A model generated the notes under the pieces. That model saw only the letters and a list, made by a program, of their open reading frames with translations, searched no databases and was not told the DNA's origin. Source: Dromiciops gliroides (lineage: Eukaryota; Chordata; Mammalia; Microbiotheria; Microbiotheriidae). From it: a DNA stretch of 64,000 nt. Location: NCBI RefSeq assembly GCF_019393635.1, contig NC_057862.1, forward strand, positions 92,847,659 through 92,911,658, written 5' to 3'. The first letter of the stretch is position 1, and every line of letters starts with the position of its first letter. This document shows, piece after piece, positions 1 through 11,984 of this stretch. The translations under genes and the position numbers were made by a program.

Positions 1-515
1 CAATTTTGAATTCTTTGCTACCAGAAGAGAGCTGCTAAAAATATTTTTGTACATATAGATCCATTAACTTTTTAAACTCTTTTTGGATACCAACCTAGTA
101 GTGGTATTGCTAGGTCAAAAAGTATACATGGATTTATAGCCCTTTGGCCATAGTTCCAAATTGCTCTACAAAATGGTTGAATCTGTTTACAACTCCACCA
201 ACAGTGCATTAATGTCTCATTTTCCCCATATACACTAAAACATTTGTCATTTTCCTCTGCTATTCTATAATCTAATTCAATAGGTATAAGGTAGTACCCC
301 AGAATTGTTTTGACTTGCATCTTTCTAATCAATAATAAGTTTCTGCATTTTTATATGGTTATAGATAGCTTTGATTATTTCATCTGAAAACTGTTCATAT
401 ATTTTGATCATTTATCAGTTGGGGAATGGCTCTTTTTTTAATAAATTTGACTCAATTCTATATATGTTCAAGAAATAAGGCCTTTATCAGACAAACTTGC
501 TTCAAATTTTTTTTT
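1..515 (-). pseudogene. L1 ORF2 C-terminal fragment (retrotransposon relic)
   Basis: Read on the minus strand, 332-72 gives IRKMQVKTILGYYLIP, then MHCWWSCKQIQPFCRAIW and LAIPLLGWYPK. These match the L1 ORF2p C-terminal cysteine-rich region (in human L1: LLHCWWDCKLVQPLW and DPAIPLLGIYPK). Bases 515-340 continue upstream with the SDKGL segment and are frameshifted. The endonuclease and reverse-transcriptase domains are absent. On the other side the sequence runs straight into the region downstream of ORF1. The element continues off the left edge of the window. Confidence 0.85.
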
Positions 516-2885
516 CACACTTACTATTGCTAACTGTATTTCCCTCCATCCTATTTCCTCCCCACATTATTTACTCTTTTTTATCTCCTTTCACCCTGTC
601 CCAACTCAACTGTGTTTTGTTTCTGATTGCCGCCTGCCCCAATCTGCTCCCCCTTCTATCACCCCACCCACCCCTTCTCTTCTCCCCTTCTCCTCCTACT
701 TTCCTGCAGGGTAAGATAGCTTTCTATACCCAATTAAGTGTGTATGTTATTCCCTCTTTGAGTCAATTATGAGGAGAGTAAGGTTCACTCACTCCCCTGC
801 ACCTCCCCCAACTTCCCCTCCACTGTATAAGCTTTTTCTTGCTTCTTTTATGTAAGATATTTTACCCCATTCCACCTCTCCATTTCCTTTTTCTCCAGTA
901 CATTCCTCTCTCATTTCTTAATTTTATTTTTTAAGATATCATCCCTTCATATTCAACTCATACCTGTGTCCTCTGTCTAAATATACTCCATCTAGCTGCT
1001 CTAATAATGAGAAAGTTCTTATGAGTTACAAGTATCGTCTTCCCATGTAGAAATGTAAACAGTTTAACCTTTTAATATGCCTTATGATTTATTTTTCCTC
1101 TTTACCTTTTTATGCTTCTCTTGAGTCTTGTGGTTGAAAATCAAATTTTCTATTCAGCTCAGGTCTTTTCATCAAGAATGCCTGAAAATCCTCTCTTTCA
1201 TTGAATTCCATTTCTCCCCTGAAGGATTATACTAGGTTTTGGTGATTCTTGTTGTAATCCCAGTTCCTTTGCCTCAGGAATATCGTATTCTAAACCCTCC
1301 AATCCTTTAATGCAGAAGCTGATAAATCTTGTGTTATCCTGATTGTGGTTCCACAATACTTGAATTGTTTCTTTCTGACTACTTGCAATATTTTCTCTTG
1401 GACCTGAGAACTCTGGAATTTGGCTATCATACTCCTGGGAGTTTTCATTTTGGGATCTCTTTCAGGACATGATCAGTAGATTCTTTCAATTTCTATTTTA
1501 CTCTCTGGTTCCAGAATATCAGGGCAGTTTTCCCTGACAATTTTTGGAAGATGAAGGCTAGACTCTTTTTTTTAACATGGTTTTCAGGTAGTCCAATAAT
1601 TTTCAATTTATCTCTCCTGGATCTGTTTTCCAAGTCAGTTGTTTTTGCAATGAGATGTTTCACACTGACTTCTATTTTTCATTCTTTTGGTTTAGTTTTA
1701 TTGTGTCTTGATTTCTCATAAAGTTATTAGTTTCCATTTGCTCAATCCTAATTTTTAAGGATTTTTAAGGCCATTTGGCCATTTGGCCAATTTGGCTTTT
1801 CAAGGCATTCTTTTCCTCATTGGCATTTTGTGCCTCTTTTACCATTTGGCCTAGTCTATTTTTTAAGTTATTCTTTTCTTCAGTGTTTTTTGTGACTCCT
1901 TTACCAAGCTGTTGACTTTTTTTTTCATAATGTTCTTGCATCATTCTCATTTCTCTTCCCATTTTTCCTCTGCCTCTCTTATTTTTTTCAAAGTCCTTTT
2001 TGAGTGCTTCTGTGGCCTGAGACCAATTCATATTTTTCTTGGAAGCTTTGGATATAGGAGCTTTGACTTTGTTATCTTCTTCTGAGGGTGTATTTTGATT
2101 TTCCTTGTCACCATAGAAACTTTCTATGGCCAGTATTTTTTTTCTGTTTGTTCATTTCCTAGCCTATTTCTTGACTTTTAACTCTTTGGTAAAGTAGGGC
2201 ACTGCTTCCAGGGTGGAGGGTGCACTGTCCCAAGCTTCAGGAGGTTTCTTCAGCTGATACTTCTAGGGATTTGTAAGTTTTCAGTTCTTCCAAGGTGATA
2301 TGATTTATGAGAGGTATGTTTACTACTCTCCTTGCCTGTGCCCTGGTCTACAAGCAACCACAAGCCTGCTTTTCCATCCTGCAACCATGAGAAGCATCCA
2401 TCTCCTCTGTGGCTGCAAGCTCTGGTGTGCTAGTGCTCCTCCCCAGCCTGGGATAGCTACATAAGACTGTGACCTGGATCTGAGTATGGGCAAAACAACA
2501 GAGTCCTGCCTCAGTTCTAGCAAAAAGACCCCTGTCATTTCTTTCTGGCCAATTTTTAAACCGCTTTAACTTTTGTGTACTGAGTTCCAGAAGTGTTGCT
2601 GCTGCTGTTGATTCAGTGACTACCAACTCCTGCTCCTGGTTTGCTGGGTCTGGGTCTTCTGTGCTGGTATAGCCTGCACTGAACCGTGCTCCTCTTTCCC
2701 GGTTGGGACAAACCTTTCCTGCTGACCTTCTAAGTTGTCTTTGGCTGGAAAATTATTTCACCCTGTCCTTTTCATAGGTTCTGCTACTTCAGGAACTCTC
2801 TTATGGCATTATTTGAAGGTATTTGGAGGGGTCTTAGGGAGAGCTCAGGTGAGTCATTGCCTTTCCTCCACCATCTTTGGCCTAC
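516..2885 (-). mobile_element. L1/HAL1-like element: 5' UTR, ORF1 and ORF1-downstream region
   Basis: Minus-strand element closely similar to 31745-33230 and 34010-34930. From right to left: a 5' UTR (about 2885-2150, ending in ccaccatctttggc as in L1 promoters), an ORF1 relic, and a purine-rich (pyrimidine-rich on +) ORF1-downstream spacer (about 1190-516). This is joined directly to an ORF2 C-terminal piece, so about 3 kb of ORF2 is missing. That is the structure of half-L1 (HAL1) elements, known in mammals including opossum. A simple internal deletion is the alternative. Confidence 0.75.
1195..2150 (-). pseudogene. L1 ORF1 relic (ORF1p RNA-binding protein)
   Basis: The N-terminal coiled-coil part is open at 2031-1765 (NMNWSQATEALKKDFEK, then Lys/Glu/Gln-rich heptads). 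The central RRM-like part, matching the better preserved copy at 32429-32914, follows near 1640-1250 with frameshifts and stops. Not coding today. Confidence 0.7.
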
Positions 2886-4050
2886 CCCCTACAATTCAGG
2901 ACACTACTTTCAAGTTGATATCAAACCATCAAGAGGTAGAGAGCAAAGAAAGGGCAAAATATGAGAAAACAGAATAGAGGAAAATACAAAATTAACAACT
3001 ATAATTATAAAGATGAATTAGATGAGCTTACTCAATAAAACAAAAGAGGACAGCAGAATAGATTAGAAAACAGAATCCAAAAAGATATTTTCCATAAGAA
3101 AATCACTTGAAATATACATATCCCCATATAGTTAAGTTTAGGGGGCTAGGGGAAAACCTGTTATGATTCACATTGACTCAAATTAAAAGTAGAGGTAACA
3201 ATCATCTCAGACAAGGTAACAGCAAACATAGTCTAAATTAAAAGGCATAAGAATAGATACTGTATTATACTTAAAGGTTCCCTTGGACAATGACTTAATA
3301 TCAGTACTTGAAATATATGTATCAAATAGCAAAGCATTTGAATATTTAAAGGTAAAAACTGAATGAGTACTAGGGAGAAAAAGACATTAAAAATGTAATA
3401 GACTTCAAGGAAACCCAATTCAGATCTGGACAAATCAAACCAACAAACAAAAACCAAGCAAGAAGTTCACTGGCTTCTAATTTACAGAACCAAGTCTTCC
3501 ATTTAAAAAAAAATTGTGGCATTTGCTCTTCTTCATTCCTTGGGCATCTTATTCTCCACAGTCTCTCAAAGATTAGTGATAGTGGTTCAATAAATAATCA
3601 CATCCACCATTTTGTCCCCAGTATTCTATGACATTTTTCTGTATCTGGTAACTTGATTCATCAATGGAAGTCCAGTGCCCCCTTATTAATCTCCCTACCA
3701 TCTTGGAAACTGATTCACAATTAGGCATTTTTGTTTTGCTCTTTCCAGTTCCAAAGATCATTTTCCTTGGCAGAAAAAATGATTTCAAAATTAGAATTCG
3801 ATATCTCTTCCTTCTCTCTGTGATCATCTTATCATCTTATCTACCCTGAGCAGCAGTCCTATTCCTTCTTTGAGCCTCCTAACTATAATTTAATAGTATT
3901 GGTGTCTTTGTTTTTGTCTGTCTTTGTATCTCTGTATTCATGTGTCCATGTCTCTATATTTCTGTCCATATGTTTCTTTCACCTTTAATTTGCCTCACTA
4001 TTTTCAGGTTATTCTGAGCTTTTTTTTCTTTACTATTTTTTCTTATGGCA
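2886..4050. other. Unassigned AT-rich intergenic sequence
   Basis: No gene, splice-supported exon or repeat family recognised. The stretch near 3190-3450 reads loosely like a very old LINE fragment, but I cannot place it. Confidence 0.4.
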
Positions 4051-4054
4051 CTCT

Positions 4055-4600
4055 TGAAAACAGTCTAAGTATACTTTATCCTAACTTTTCTAATATAAGG
4101 ACTGCTGTGTTCAATTCTGGTTGTCACTTTAAAAAAGAATGTTGATAAACTATATATACAGAAAGGAACAATCGATATGGCAAAGCCTCTTGAAACTATG
4201 CTATGCCTGCAGTGGTAGAAGGAAGTGAAGATATTTAACCTAGAAAAAAGATTTAGGGGATATGTGATCACTATCTTCAAATATATGAAGGGATTTCTTG
4301 TGGAAAAGAGATTAGACTTATTCCATGTCACTCCAAAGAGCAGAATAAGAATCCCATAATAAAGGATGAAAGTTACAGGGAGATAAGTTTGGGGACAAAT
4401 AAAAACTTCTTAAAATTAAAGCTGTATAAAAAGACTGGACTGCTTCATGAAGTAGTGAGTTAAAATGTCACTGAAAATGTTCAAGTAGGGGTCAGGCTAC
4501 CACTTGTTAATAAGACCATAAAGAACAGTTATACATTGATAGAAGCTAGACTATCGATGACCTCTAAGACTCTTTCCAACTCTATAATCTTGTGACTCTA
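4055..4600 (+). mobile_element. CR1/L3 LINE 3' fragment
   Basis: The succession gttcaattctggttgtcac, gttgataaac, a gcctcttgaaactatg block, aacctagaaaaaagatttag, atgaagggatttcttgtgg and finally gatgacctctaagactctttccaactct follows the classic CR1 3' region (ggttctgggcgccac ... gcctggagaagaggagg ... gatgacct ... ccttccaac). It is strongly diverged, as expected for L3/CR1 in mammals. Confidence 0.75.
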
Positions 4601-4639
4601 TCACTACATATATATGGTTTGGCTCTGATCCTAGATCCT

Positions 4640-4810
4640 AGATTTAAAGCTGAGAGATCATAGAAGTCATAAAGTCCAAATGATTCATTTAACAGATGCA
4701 AAAAATAAAGCCCAGAAAAGGCCCAATATACCACAGTTCACAAAGGAATTAAGTGGCAGAGCCAACAATTCAAACCCAGATTCTCTGATTCCAAATCTAG
4801 CACTCTTTAC
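4640..4810 (-). repeat. MIR/CORE-SINE, old, minus strand
   Basis: agatcatagaagtcataaag, then an aacagatgcaaaaaataaag block, agttcacaaaggaattaagt and attctctgattccaaatcta follow the antisense order of MIR-type CORE-SINEs (gatgaggaaactgag ... aggtcacacagc ... tctgactccaa). Confidence 0.7.
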
Positions 4811-5029
4811 ATTATATAATAAAGATTCACAATGGAAGTCTTAGAAGGTTACTATGATTGGCAATAATGCAATTTACTGAATACTCACAGGTAAGTAGCT
4901 CTATGGGAGAAAATAGCAATGGCTGGGGTAGCAACTCCTAATGTTGCTTAGGGCAATATGTGAGATAGATAGTCCAAGTCTTATAATTCAGCTCCCTTTT
5001 GAAAATCGTCTTTCCTTCTCTCAACATAA

Positions 5030-6240
5030 TAAAAGGGTGGGCTCCCATGGAATAGTTTGATAAATCACACACCTTTTCCTTTTTCTTGAAAAACTACAGC
5101 CTGCATTTTGTAAGAAAATTCAACATAATTGGTATATACCCATCTTTTTTTAGGTGAATTAGGCCTTAACTGTCAGCTAACCCATTTTGTTCTAAAATTC
5201 AACAAATTCCCAGAAAATCTTCTTCCATACAATCTTTTGAATATGTCATTTGCCATTTATATTTGATGGCCTTAAGCAAAAAAAAAAAGTTATAAAAAGG
5301 TATTAATGCAAGTAGATAATAAAGCTGCATTCTATAAATCTATAGCAGCTTACAGTAATCATTAAAGCATGCAAAACTCTTTCATCTATTCAAAAATATG
5401 CAGTGCACAGAATGGCTGCTAAGGTGCATGACAAGTCAGAGTTAAATATATATTAATAAATGAATTAGCTTCATAAATAATAGCCATAATGACATTTTAG
5501 GAGACAATAAGTCTGAGGATTGTCAGAAAACGGTTGATGTATGAGCTTCACGTCTCAGTGATTCTTCAAAATGAATAGGCTTTGTGAGATAGTTCAGACC
5601 CGAGACCAGCCTATTTCCTTGAATAATTTACTTGTTGTCAATTTGTACAGCCACATTACACATGCAAATTGTGCTGCCTGTGCAAACACCACTTCGAGAT
5701 GATAAAAACAAATTTACGAAGGCTATAGAAGAAGGATTTATTTCACTTTCTCACCCAGGTCAAGCAATACATGTATCTGACGATTGTGTGTACCCAATTT
5801 TGTTGTAATTATATCAGCAAATTATTCCTTATAATCTTATTATTTTTAGCAGTCTCCTTGTGCTTGGGATAATTAGCTTTCTTCACTCAGTGTAAAAACA
5901 ATTCAACTTGCCAGCCAGGCAGGGCACAGCTCCATTATCTGTTTTGGGTTTAAATTTATTCCCTATATTCTTGGACACTTTGTGTAAATTAAAAATTTCA
6001 TAGTCCCTAATACTGTACACGCTGTTCATTCAGTGATGAATTAAGGTCCCTAAACCTCTACGTTTGCTATTAGATATCTCACCCACTTTATATGTTAATC
6101 TGTGCTAATGAATTCCACAACCCCTAGCCACAGCGAGATGACTAAAATTATTACCACTTACAGAGATATGCCTTTTTCATTTAAAGTTCAATTCAAATTG
6201 CTCCCATAAACAGTCTGCCACACAAAGATACCTCCTATAA
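5030..6240. other. Repeat-free AT-rich block, candidate conserved non-coding DNA
   Basis: No transposon or gene recognised over 1.2 kb. The sequence keeps even complexity and has many TAAT/ATTA cores and octamer-like atgcaaat (5662-5669). The texture resembles vertebrate conserved non-coding elements. This is an impression, not a test. Confidence 0.35.
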
Positions 6241-7330
6241 AGGAGAGTTACTTACCTATAAGTAGAGTTCTCTGAAGGTAGTATTATCTTTGGATGCACA
6301 TTCCTAGGTCATGTGGCCTCGGGTGTGTGGCATGGGGAAAGAGAATTCATGGCTGATAGGTAAGACTTTTTTTTTTCCTCCGGGTACTTCATTAGCTCTG
6401 TGTCCTATATTCCTGAAGGGTTATTTATGCCCCACCCCTCCACATAACCAACTCCCTGTCTTTCATTAAAGGCCTTCAGTGAAGCAGTGGTATAAACCAA
6501 CTACCTAATGAGAGTTGGTTGAAGGCCTAGACTCTTGAGTCCCTTACTCTAGATCAGGAAGTAAATCTGAAGTTATCTATATAATCATTATGCTAACAAA
6601 TGAAGAACTAGCTTTTCTATTTCAGTTTGGTCAAAGGAGATTATGGAATTCTAAGCATTATCTAAAATCTACATTCATTTATAACATAGGGCAAACATCA
6701 TTGGTCATAGACTATGAAATTCCATTTCCTTTCTATCTTTAGACCATTCCTTAGCAAAGTAAAAAGTAAATAACCCCTTCTTTATCTCTTAGCAACTTGT
6801 TCCTTCAGTCCCCAATTTAGCTTTTTCTTGTAATCTTCCCTGTCTTCATGGGTAAATTCCAGAGTTTAGGTCTTAGATTCTTTCTTCTTTTCCCTCTTTT
6901 TCTTTCACTAATAGTTCTCATCATAAATCAATGTGAAAGCCCTAGCCTTAATAAAATCTCTATAAATTAACCTTTAAAAAACCAATTGAATAGGGAATTC
7001 TTATAAAACATAGCCTAAATTACGAGTAGAAAGGTCTTAAGCTAGATTCTTATGCTAGAGTGAATAATACTAGTTTATATACTTAGTGAAATTTACAAAG
7101 TATTTTTCACATACAGTATATAATTCACTGCTTAACCTGTGAAGTAGATAGAATAGGTTTTATTATCCCTACTTTGTTGTTGTGGAAACTGAGCCCCAGC
7201 AAGGTCTAGTGATTTCTAAAGGTCATTCCTCTACATATTGGAAAAGCCAGAAATAAAATCTAAATCTTAAGCATCCTACTCCATTACTTCTTCTACTATA
7301 TATACCATGCTAAATTCTTAATGAAGACTT
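6240..7330. other. Unassigned intergenic stretch
   Basis: No gene seen. The segment 6243-6300 (gttacttacctataagtaga then gttctctgaagg) recalls a family of old vertebrate interspersed repeats, but I could not assign it. Confidence 0.3.
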
Positions 7331-7333
7331 CAG

Positions 7334-7589
7334 TAGTTGTTGTTCAGACATTTCAGTTGTGTCTAACTCCTTGTCACCCCATTTGGGGTTTTCTTGGCAA
7401 AGATACTGACAAGAAGGAAATTTCCATTTCCTTCTCCATGTCATTTTACAGATGGGGAAACTGAGGCAAACAGGAGTAAGTTATTTCCCCAGGGTAATAC
7501 AACTAGTAAGTGTCTGAGGATGGATTTGAACCCAGGAAAACAAGTCTTCCTGATTCCAGGTCCAGCACTGTATCACCTAGGTCCCCCAT
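7334..7589 (-). mobile_element. CORE-SINE with RTE-like tail, minus strand
   Basis: Left end gttgttgttcagacatttca then gttgtgtctaactccttgtc is the antisense of a BovB/RTE 3' tail. It continues through cagatggggaaactgaggca and the SINE core (gtaatacaactagtaagtgt) to the head cacctaggtccccc. This is a tRNA-derived CORE-SINE that uses an RTE partner for retrotransposition. Confidence 0.8.
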
Positions 7590-8129
7590 AAAACTTTATA
7601 ACTTAAATGAAATCAGTGTCTTCTCAGTGTTGCTCACTAAAGGCAGTTCACCTAAAGGAAAATCTTTAGATACCTTTTGCTTAGAAACTCTGAGCTTGTG
7701 TTTTGTGATTCATACATTTTCTTTCTTTGGGAACTCCTTAATAATTGATTATGATAGAAAGCCTTTTTACATAAAGCAAATATTTTGCTTCCTGAAGAGT
7801 TTGTAATTCTCTGCCTTTTATAGTGTCCTCTACTTGGAATCATAAACAGCTTCTAAGAGTCAAGCTTTGTTGTGTAAAGACCTGTAAAATTCCTTTGACT
7901 GGCCTCAATCTAAGGACTGGTTGATGAGGTTTGCCTAAATTAGGAAAGCTGGGTAATTGATCTGTAGAGTAGAAAAACAACAATTGTTGCCAGTCACTTA
8001 GACAAGGGCACCAACTCTTTCCTCTTTCTGATGCATCTAACCTAAAAATTAAATAAATAAAATGAGCTGAGCCACATGGAACCATATGGCATACCAGTGT
8101 AGTATTTAGGGAGATCTAATTACCTGGAT

Positions 8130-8840
8130 GAGGTAGTTTGGTGGCTCAGTGGATAGAGCACTGGGCCTGGAGTCAGGAAGGCCTATGTTCAAATACTGCC
8201 TCAGACACTTACTAGTGTGATGAAATAATGAGATTTAGCAGATACTCAAAGACCCACCTGGAGATTAATCTAGACTGATTGAATCAAGTGAGAGTGATTA
8301 ACTGCTGATTAGCCTACTTTAAGTTAACTGGATTGTAATCACACCTTGAGAACACCTTCAGAACCAATGGATTTGGATGATGCCAACCAATCAGCTTGAA
8401 GCAGTGTGTAAGGACCGCCTCTGTTCCAGACCTATAAAAAGCTTCCACAATCAGTTTGCTGGAGAGAGTTCCTGATTAAAGCAGGTTCGTGGAGGAGGAC
8501 TTGAGGAAGAATCCAACCAGGCTGGAGCTCTATTGGAGATAGGCCTTTTCTTAACTTTCTGAACTCCATATTAATACCTGTATGCTTTAATAAATGTTTA
8601 ATGCCCAAAGACTGGTGCTGAAGCTTATAATTTAATGTGACCACAACAGAGATTTTAAACATCACACTAGCTATGTGATCCTGGGAAAGTCACTTAACCT
8701 CTGTTTGCCTTAATCCACTGGAGAAGAAAAATAGCAAACCATGCTAGTAATCTTTGCCAAGAAAACCCGGCGGACATCATTGGCATGGTATGGTCCATGG
8801 CATCATGAAGAGCTGGACACAGATGAACAACAACAATAAC
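8130..8840 (+). mobile_element. CORE-SINE with RTE tail, split by a solo LTR
   Basis: The head and first half are at 8130-8215, ending ctcagacacttactag. After the inserted LTR the core resumes at 8667 (ctagctatgtgatcctggg) and runs to the RTE tail gaacaacaacaataac. Flanking target-site duplications of 12 bp match at 11 positions: aattacctggat (8118-8129) and aatcacctggat (8841-8852). The SINE inserted first and the LTR later. Confidence 0.88.
8216..8666 (+). mobile_element. Solo LTR of an ERV1-like endogenous retrovirus
   Basis: 451 bp with perfect 7-bp terminal inverted repeats TGTGATG...CATCACA and a 4-bp target duplication CTAG (8212-8215, 8667-8670). Inside are a TATA box tataaaa (8433-8439) and AATAAA (8589-8594), in the right order for U3-R-U5. 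A 4-bp duplication fits ERV1 (gammaretrovirus-like) elements. No internal viral genes are present, so it is a recombination product. About 90% similar by eye to the copy at 14922-15418. Confidence 0.9.
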
Positions 8841-9204
8841 AATCACCTGGATAGATAGCCTTAAAATGTCTATGTTAATGTATTACTGGGGAGAATTTAA
8901 TTGAGTAAGGAGATGGTAGGGACCTTATTTGGTAGCACATAACAACATTTTCTCACTGTCATGGCACTGTGTCATAAGGTTAGTAATGGTTATGTAATGG
9001 GTAACAATTTCTAGATTCTTTCCTATTCTCTAAGGTCCATTTGTGCCAAGAGTTAGAGGACTTTTTCACTGAGAGGCTAAAAGAGCTTGACAAAATCAGA
9101 AAACACGGGCACCAGACCCCTTAAAAATACCAGGTGCTCTCCACTAACCTAAAAAAACAAGATATGAAAAATTGCCATGCTAAGTAAAAAACGATTCCCA
9201 TTCA

Positions 9205-9290
9205 TAGGATCATAGCTGGAAAGAACCTTAGATGCCATTGAGTCTAAACTCCTCATTTTACAGATAAGGAAACTAAGGCAGTCTGCTGGA
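9205..9290 (-). repeat. MIR fragment, minus strand
   Basis: tcataggatcatagctggaa, then aaccttagatgccattgagt and cattttacagataaggaaac are standard antisense MIR 3' sequence. The rest of the element is missing. Confidence 0.7.
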
Positions 9291-9507
9291 ATCTATGGCC
9301 TCCTTTAAGAATAATGTTTACTGCCTATATTCATAATGGAAGGAAATACTAAAATTTTTTCTGGATGCTAATAAAAATAATGATTAATTTTTCTAGTACA
9401 AGTTAAAAGACTCTCTGAAATCTAATCATGGATCCCTTAGAGAATGCCCAGGTTAAGAAACTCTTCCCTAGATTATGGCAGAAACATCCTATTACAATAA
9501 TGTAAGG

Positions 9508-9649
9508 GGGTTTTTTTGGGTTTTTTGCAGGGCGATGAGGGTTAAGTGACTTGCCATGGGTAAAGTGTCAAGTGTCTGAGGCCAGATTTGAACTCAGGTA
9601 CTCCTGAATCCAAGGCTGGTGTTTTACCACTGTGCCATCTAGCTGCCCT
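9508..9649 (-). mobile_element. Marsupial CORE-SINE, minus strand
   Basis: The antisense core gggttaagtgacttgccatg, agtgtctgaggccagatttg and the head ccatctagctgccct are all present. A poly-T (A-tail) is at the left. The short flank gtaag occurs on both sides. Confidence 0.88.
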
Positions 9650-9944
9650 CGTAAGTTTTTGGTTTTTTTAATGGAGCTGATGAGTGGAAAGAGACTAGCA
9701 AACTGATACTACCTAGTTTATGATTTGGCAGGGCAGGAAACAGCTTATAATTTTAAATAAAATGTTCTTTGTTCCTTAGTGACCAAAACCAAACAATACT
9801 TTAATCCAGTAACTTCTTTGAAATATGTCTAAAATTACCATTTTTCCATTTTTTAAACTTTGCAATATTAATCTACCAAGGGGAATTGGTATCTGGGATA
9901 GTGGTCATTTCTAGCCCAAGCAAATCAAGAATTAGCTTGTTTTT

Positions 9945-10089
9945 AGGGGGGCAGCTAGGTGGCTCAGTTGGATAAAGCACCCAGCCCTGGATTCAGGAGG
10001 ACCTAAGTTCAAATCTGGCATCAGACACTTGACACTTTCTACCTGTGTGACCCTGAGCAAGTCACTTAACCCTCATTGCCCCCCCCCAA
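9945..10089 (+). mobile_element. Marsupial CORE-SINE, plus strand
   Basis: Head ggggggcagctaggtggctc, a middle gacctaagttcaaatctggc, core tgtgaccctgagcaagtcac and a C-rich 3' end. The tail is cattgcccccccccaac. Confidence 0.9.
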
Positions 10090-10900
10090 CTAGGTTGTTT
10101 TCAATGACTCTAGCCCATTCTTTGTCCCATTTTCCTCTTTACAGGGGTCTTCCTCCTTCCACCTCAAATGCCCAGCACATTTATGTTCTTCTTAGGTCTA
10201 CCTCTTCAGTACTATCTCTCTCCACCCCGCTCTACCACTACCAGCAAATCAAAACTTCTACTTAAAAATAATCTGCTAAATTAATTTATACTAGAAATAT
10301 AAATGACTAATAAGTCATAGCCACTTGCAGGGATGTGTCTGCATTTTTGGAAGGGACAAAAGCCTCTTAAAGAAAAGGAATGAATCTTTAATGTCAAGTA
10401 TTCCTTAACCCAGTAGGAGATACTTTTTGATCCTATCAAGGGAAAAATATTGGGAGTAAGAAGTAAAATATGGAGGGGGGTGGGAGGGAGTCTTGGGGGA
10501 CGGAGGTATTCTTACCTCTAATAAGTTTATCACACAGGACTAAGCTCTAGTTGAAAACAGAAGCATTATTTCTAAAATAAACAACATTGTGTCAATGCTT
10601 CTGAAAATAATCTATCCAAGTAGATAATTTAATATGATTCAACTTGGATGACAAGTGTTTCAATGTTTATAATTCATAAAAATATCATGATATTTTACAT
10701 GGGACTAAAATTAAATGGTATTATTTAAGGAAAACCATACCAGTGAGATATTAATAACACTGAGGTACTAATGAGTGGGTTGTTACTATAAAGAAGGATG
10801 GTTATGAGGTAAAACATTAATACCATGTTAATGAAGTTTCAAAGAATAACAATAATTTTTAAAAAACATACCAAGAGACTAGAAATTCTACTACCAACCA
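10090..10900. other. Unassigned intergenic stretch
   Basis: No gene, exon or recognisable repeat seen. Confidence 0.3.
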
Positions 10901-11971
10901 AAACAAAGCAAAAATCAGCAAAAAATCTAATGGCTTATTATCTTTCCATATTTATTTAAGATCTAATTAATACCCATTCTCGTTTTTAGATTGACAGATT
11001 TTGTTTTACATCACCTTTGTTTCCAAAAAACATAATTCTCATTTCACCTCCATAGACAGTAATCCATTGTAATAAAAAAATTTTAATTAAAAATTCAGAA
11101 AAACCAACCAAAATATCAAACAAATTTGATAGTATATACGTCATTCCACACTCAAAGTTCCTTATCCCCTAAAAAAAGGGAAGAGAGGAGCACACTTTCT
11201 TATCACCTTTTTGGAAATAAGTATGGTCATTATAATGCACTGAACTTTGTTTATTGTTCTTTTCCTTACATTATTGTAGTTGTGTGCATATTGTTTCCTG
11301 TTTCTGCTTACTTCAATTTGCATTAGTTCATTTGACTTTTCAAGTTTCTCAGTTTTTCATATAATTTTCTTATGGCACACTTCCATTACATTCGTGTACC
11401 ATATTTATTTAACCATACCCCATATGATAGTCATTTATTTTGTTCCTAGTTCTTTGCTAATACAAGAAATGATTCTTTAAATATTATGTATAATGGGATC
11501 CTACTTTATATCATGAACTTCTTTGCATATATGACTGGCAGTGGGCCAAAGGGTATGAACACATAAGACATTTTCTTAGCATTATTTCAAATTGATTGGC
11601 AGAATGGTTAGACCAATTCTTAGCTTCACTTACTCCAACACTAACTCGTCCAACGTTTTGTCATCTTTGACAATTTTCTGGGCATGAGTAGAAGACTCAG
11701 TTTTAACTTGCCTCTTATTATTAGTAACTTGGAGAAATCTTTCATAGTTAGAATTATTATTCTTTTGAGAAATCTATTTATCCTTTGATCAAATATCCAC
11801 TGATGAATGATTCTTGGTCTTATATCTATGTTAATTCTCCATATATTTTGGATATTAGACTTTTATTGGAGAATTTGTTGAGAATATTTCCCCCAATTAA
11901 CAACTTCCCTTCTTATTTTAGTTGACTTGATTCTATCCATGCAAAAGTTCTTCAATCAATTTCATTCGATC
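10900..11971 (-). mobile_element. L1 3' end (3' UTR and ORF2 C-terminal part), minus strand
   Basis: On the minus strand this covers an L1 3' UTR (11500-10900) followed upstream by the ORF2 C-terminal region. cagtgggccaaagggtatga, ggttagaccaattcttagct and ttggatattagacttttatt correspond in order to the human L1 antisense landmarks (gctgggtcaaatgg ... ggttgaactagttt ... ctggatattagccctttgtc). Heavily mutated, with no long open frame. Confidence 0.8.
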
Positions 11972-11984
11972 AAAATTGAATAGC

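Noticed and set aside
8432-8665. 77-codon minus-strand frame in the solo LTR
   Set aside because: Antisense to the LTR and broken by the element's structure; no viral gene is present.
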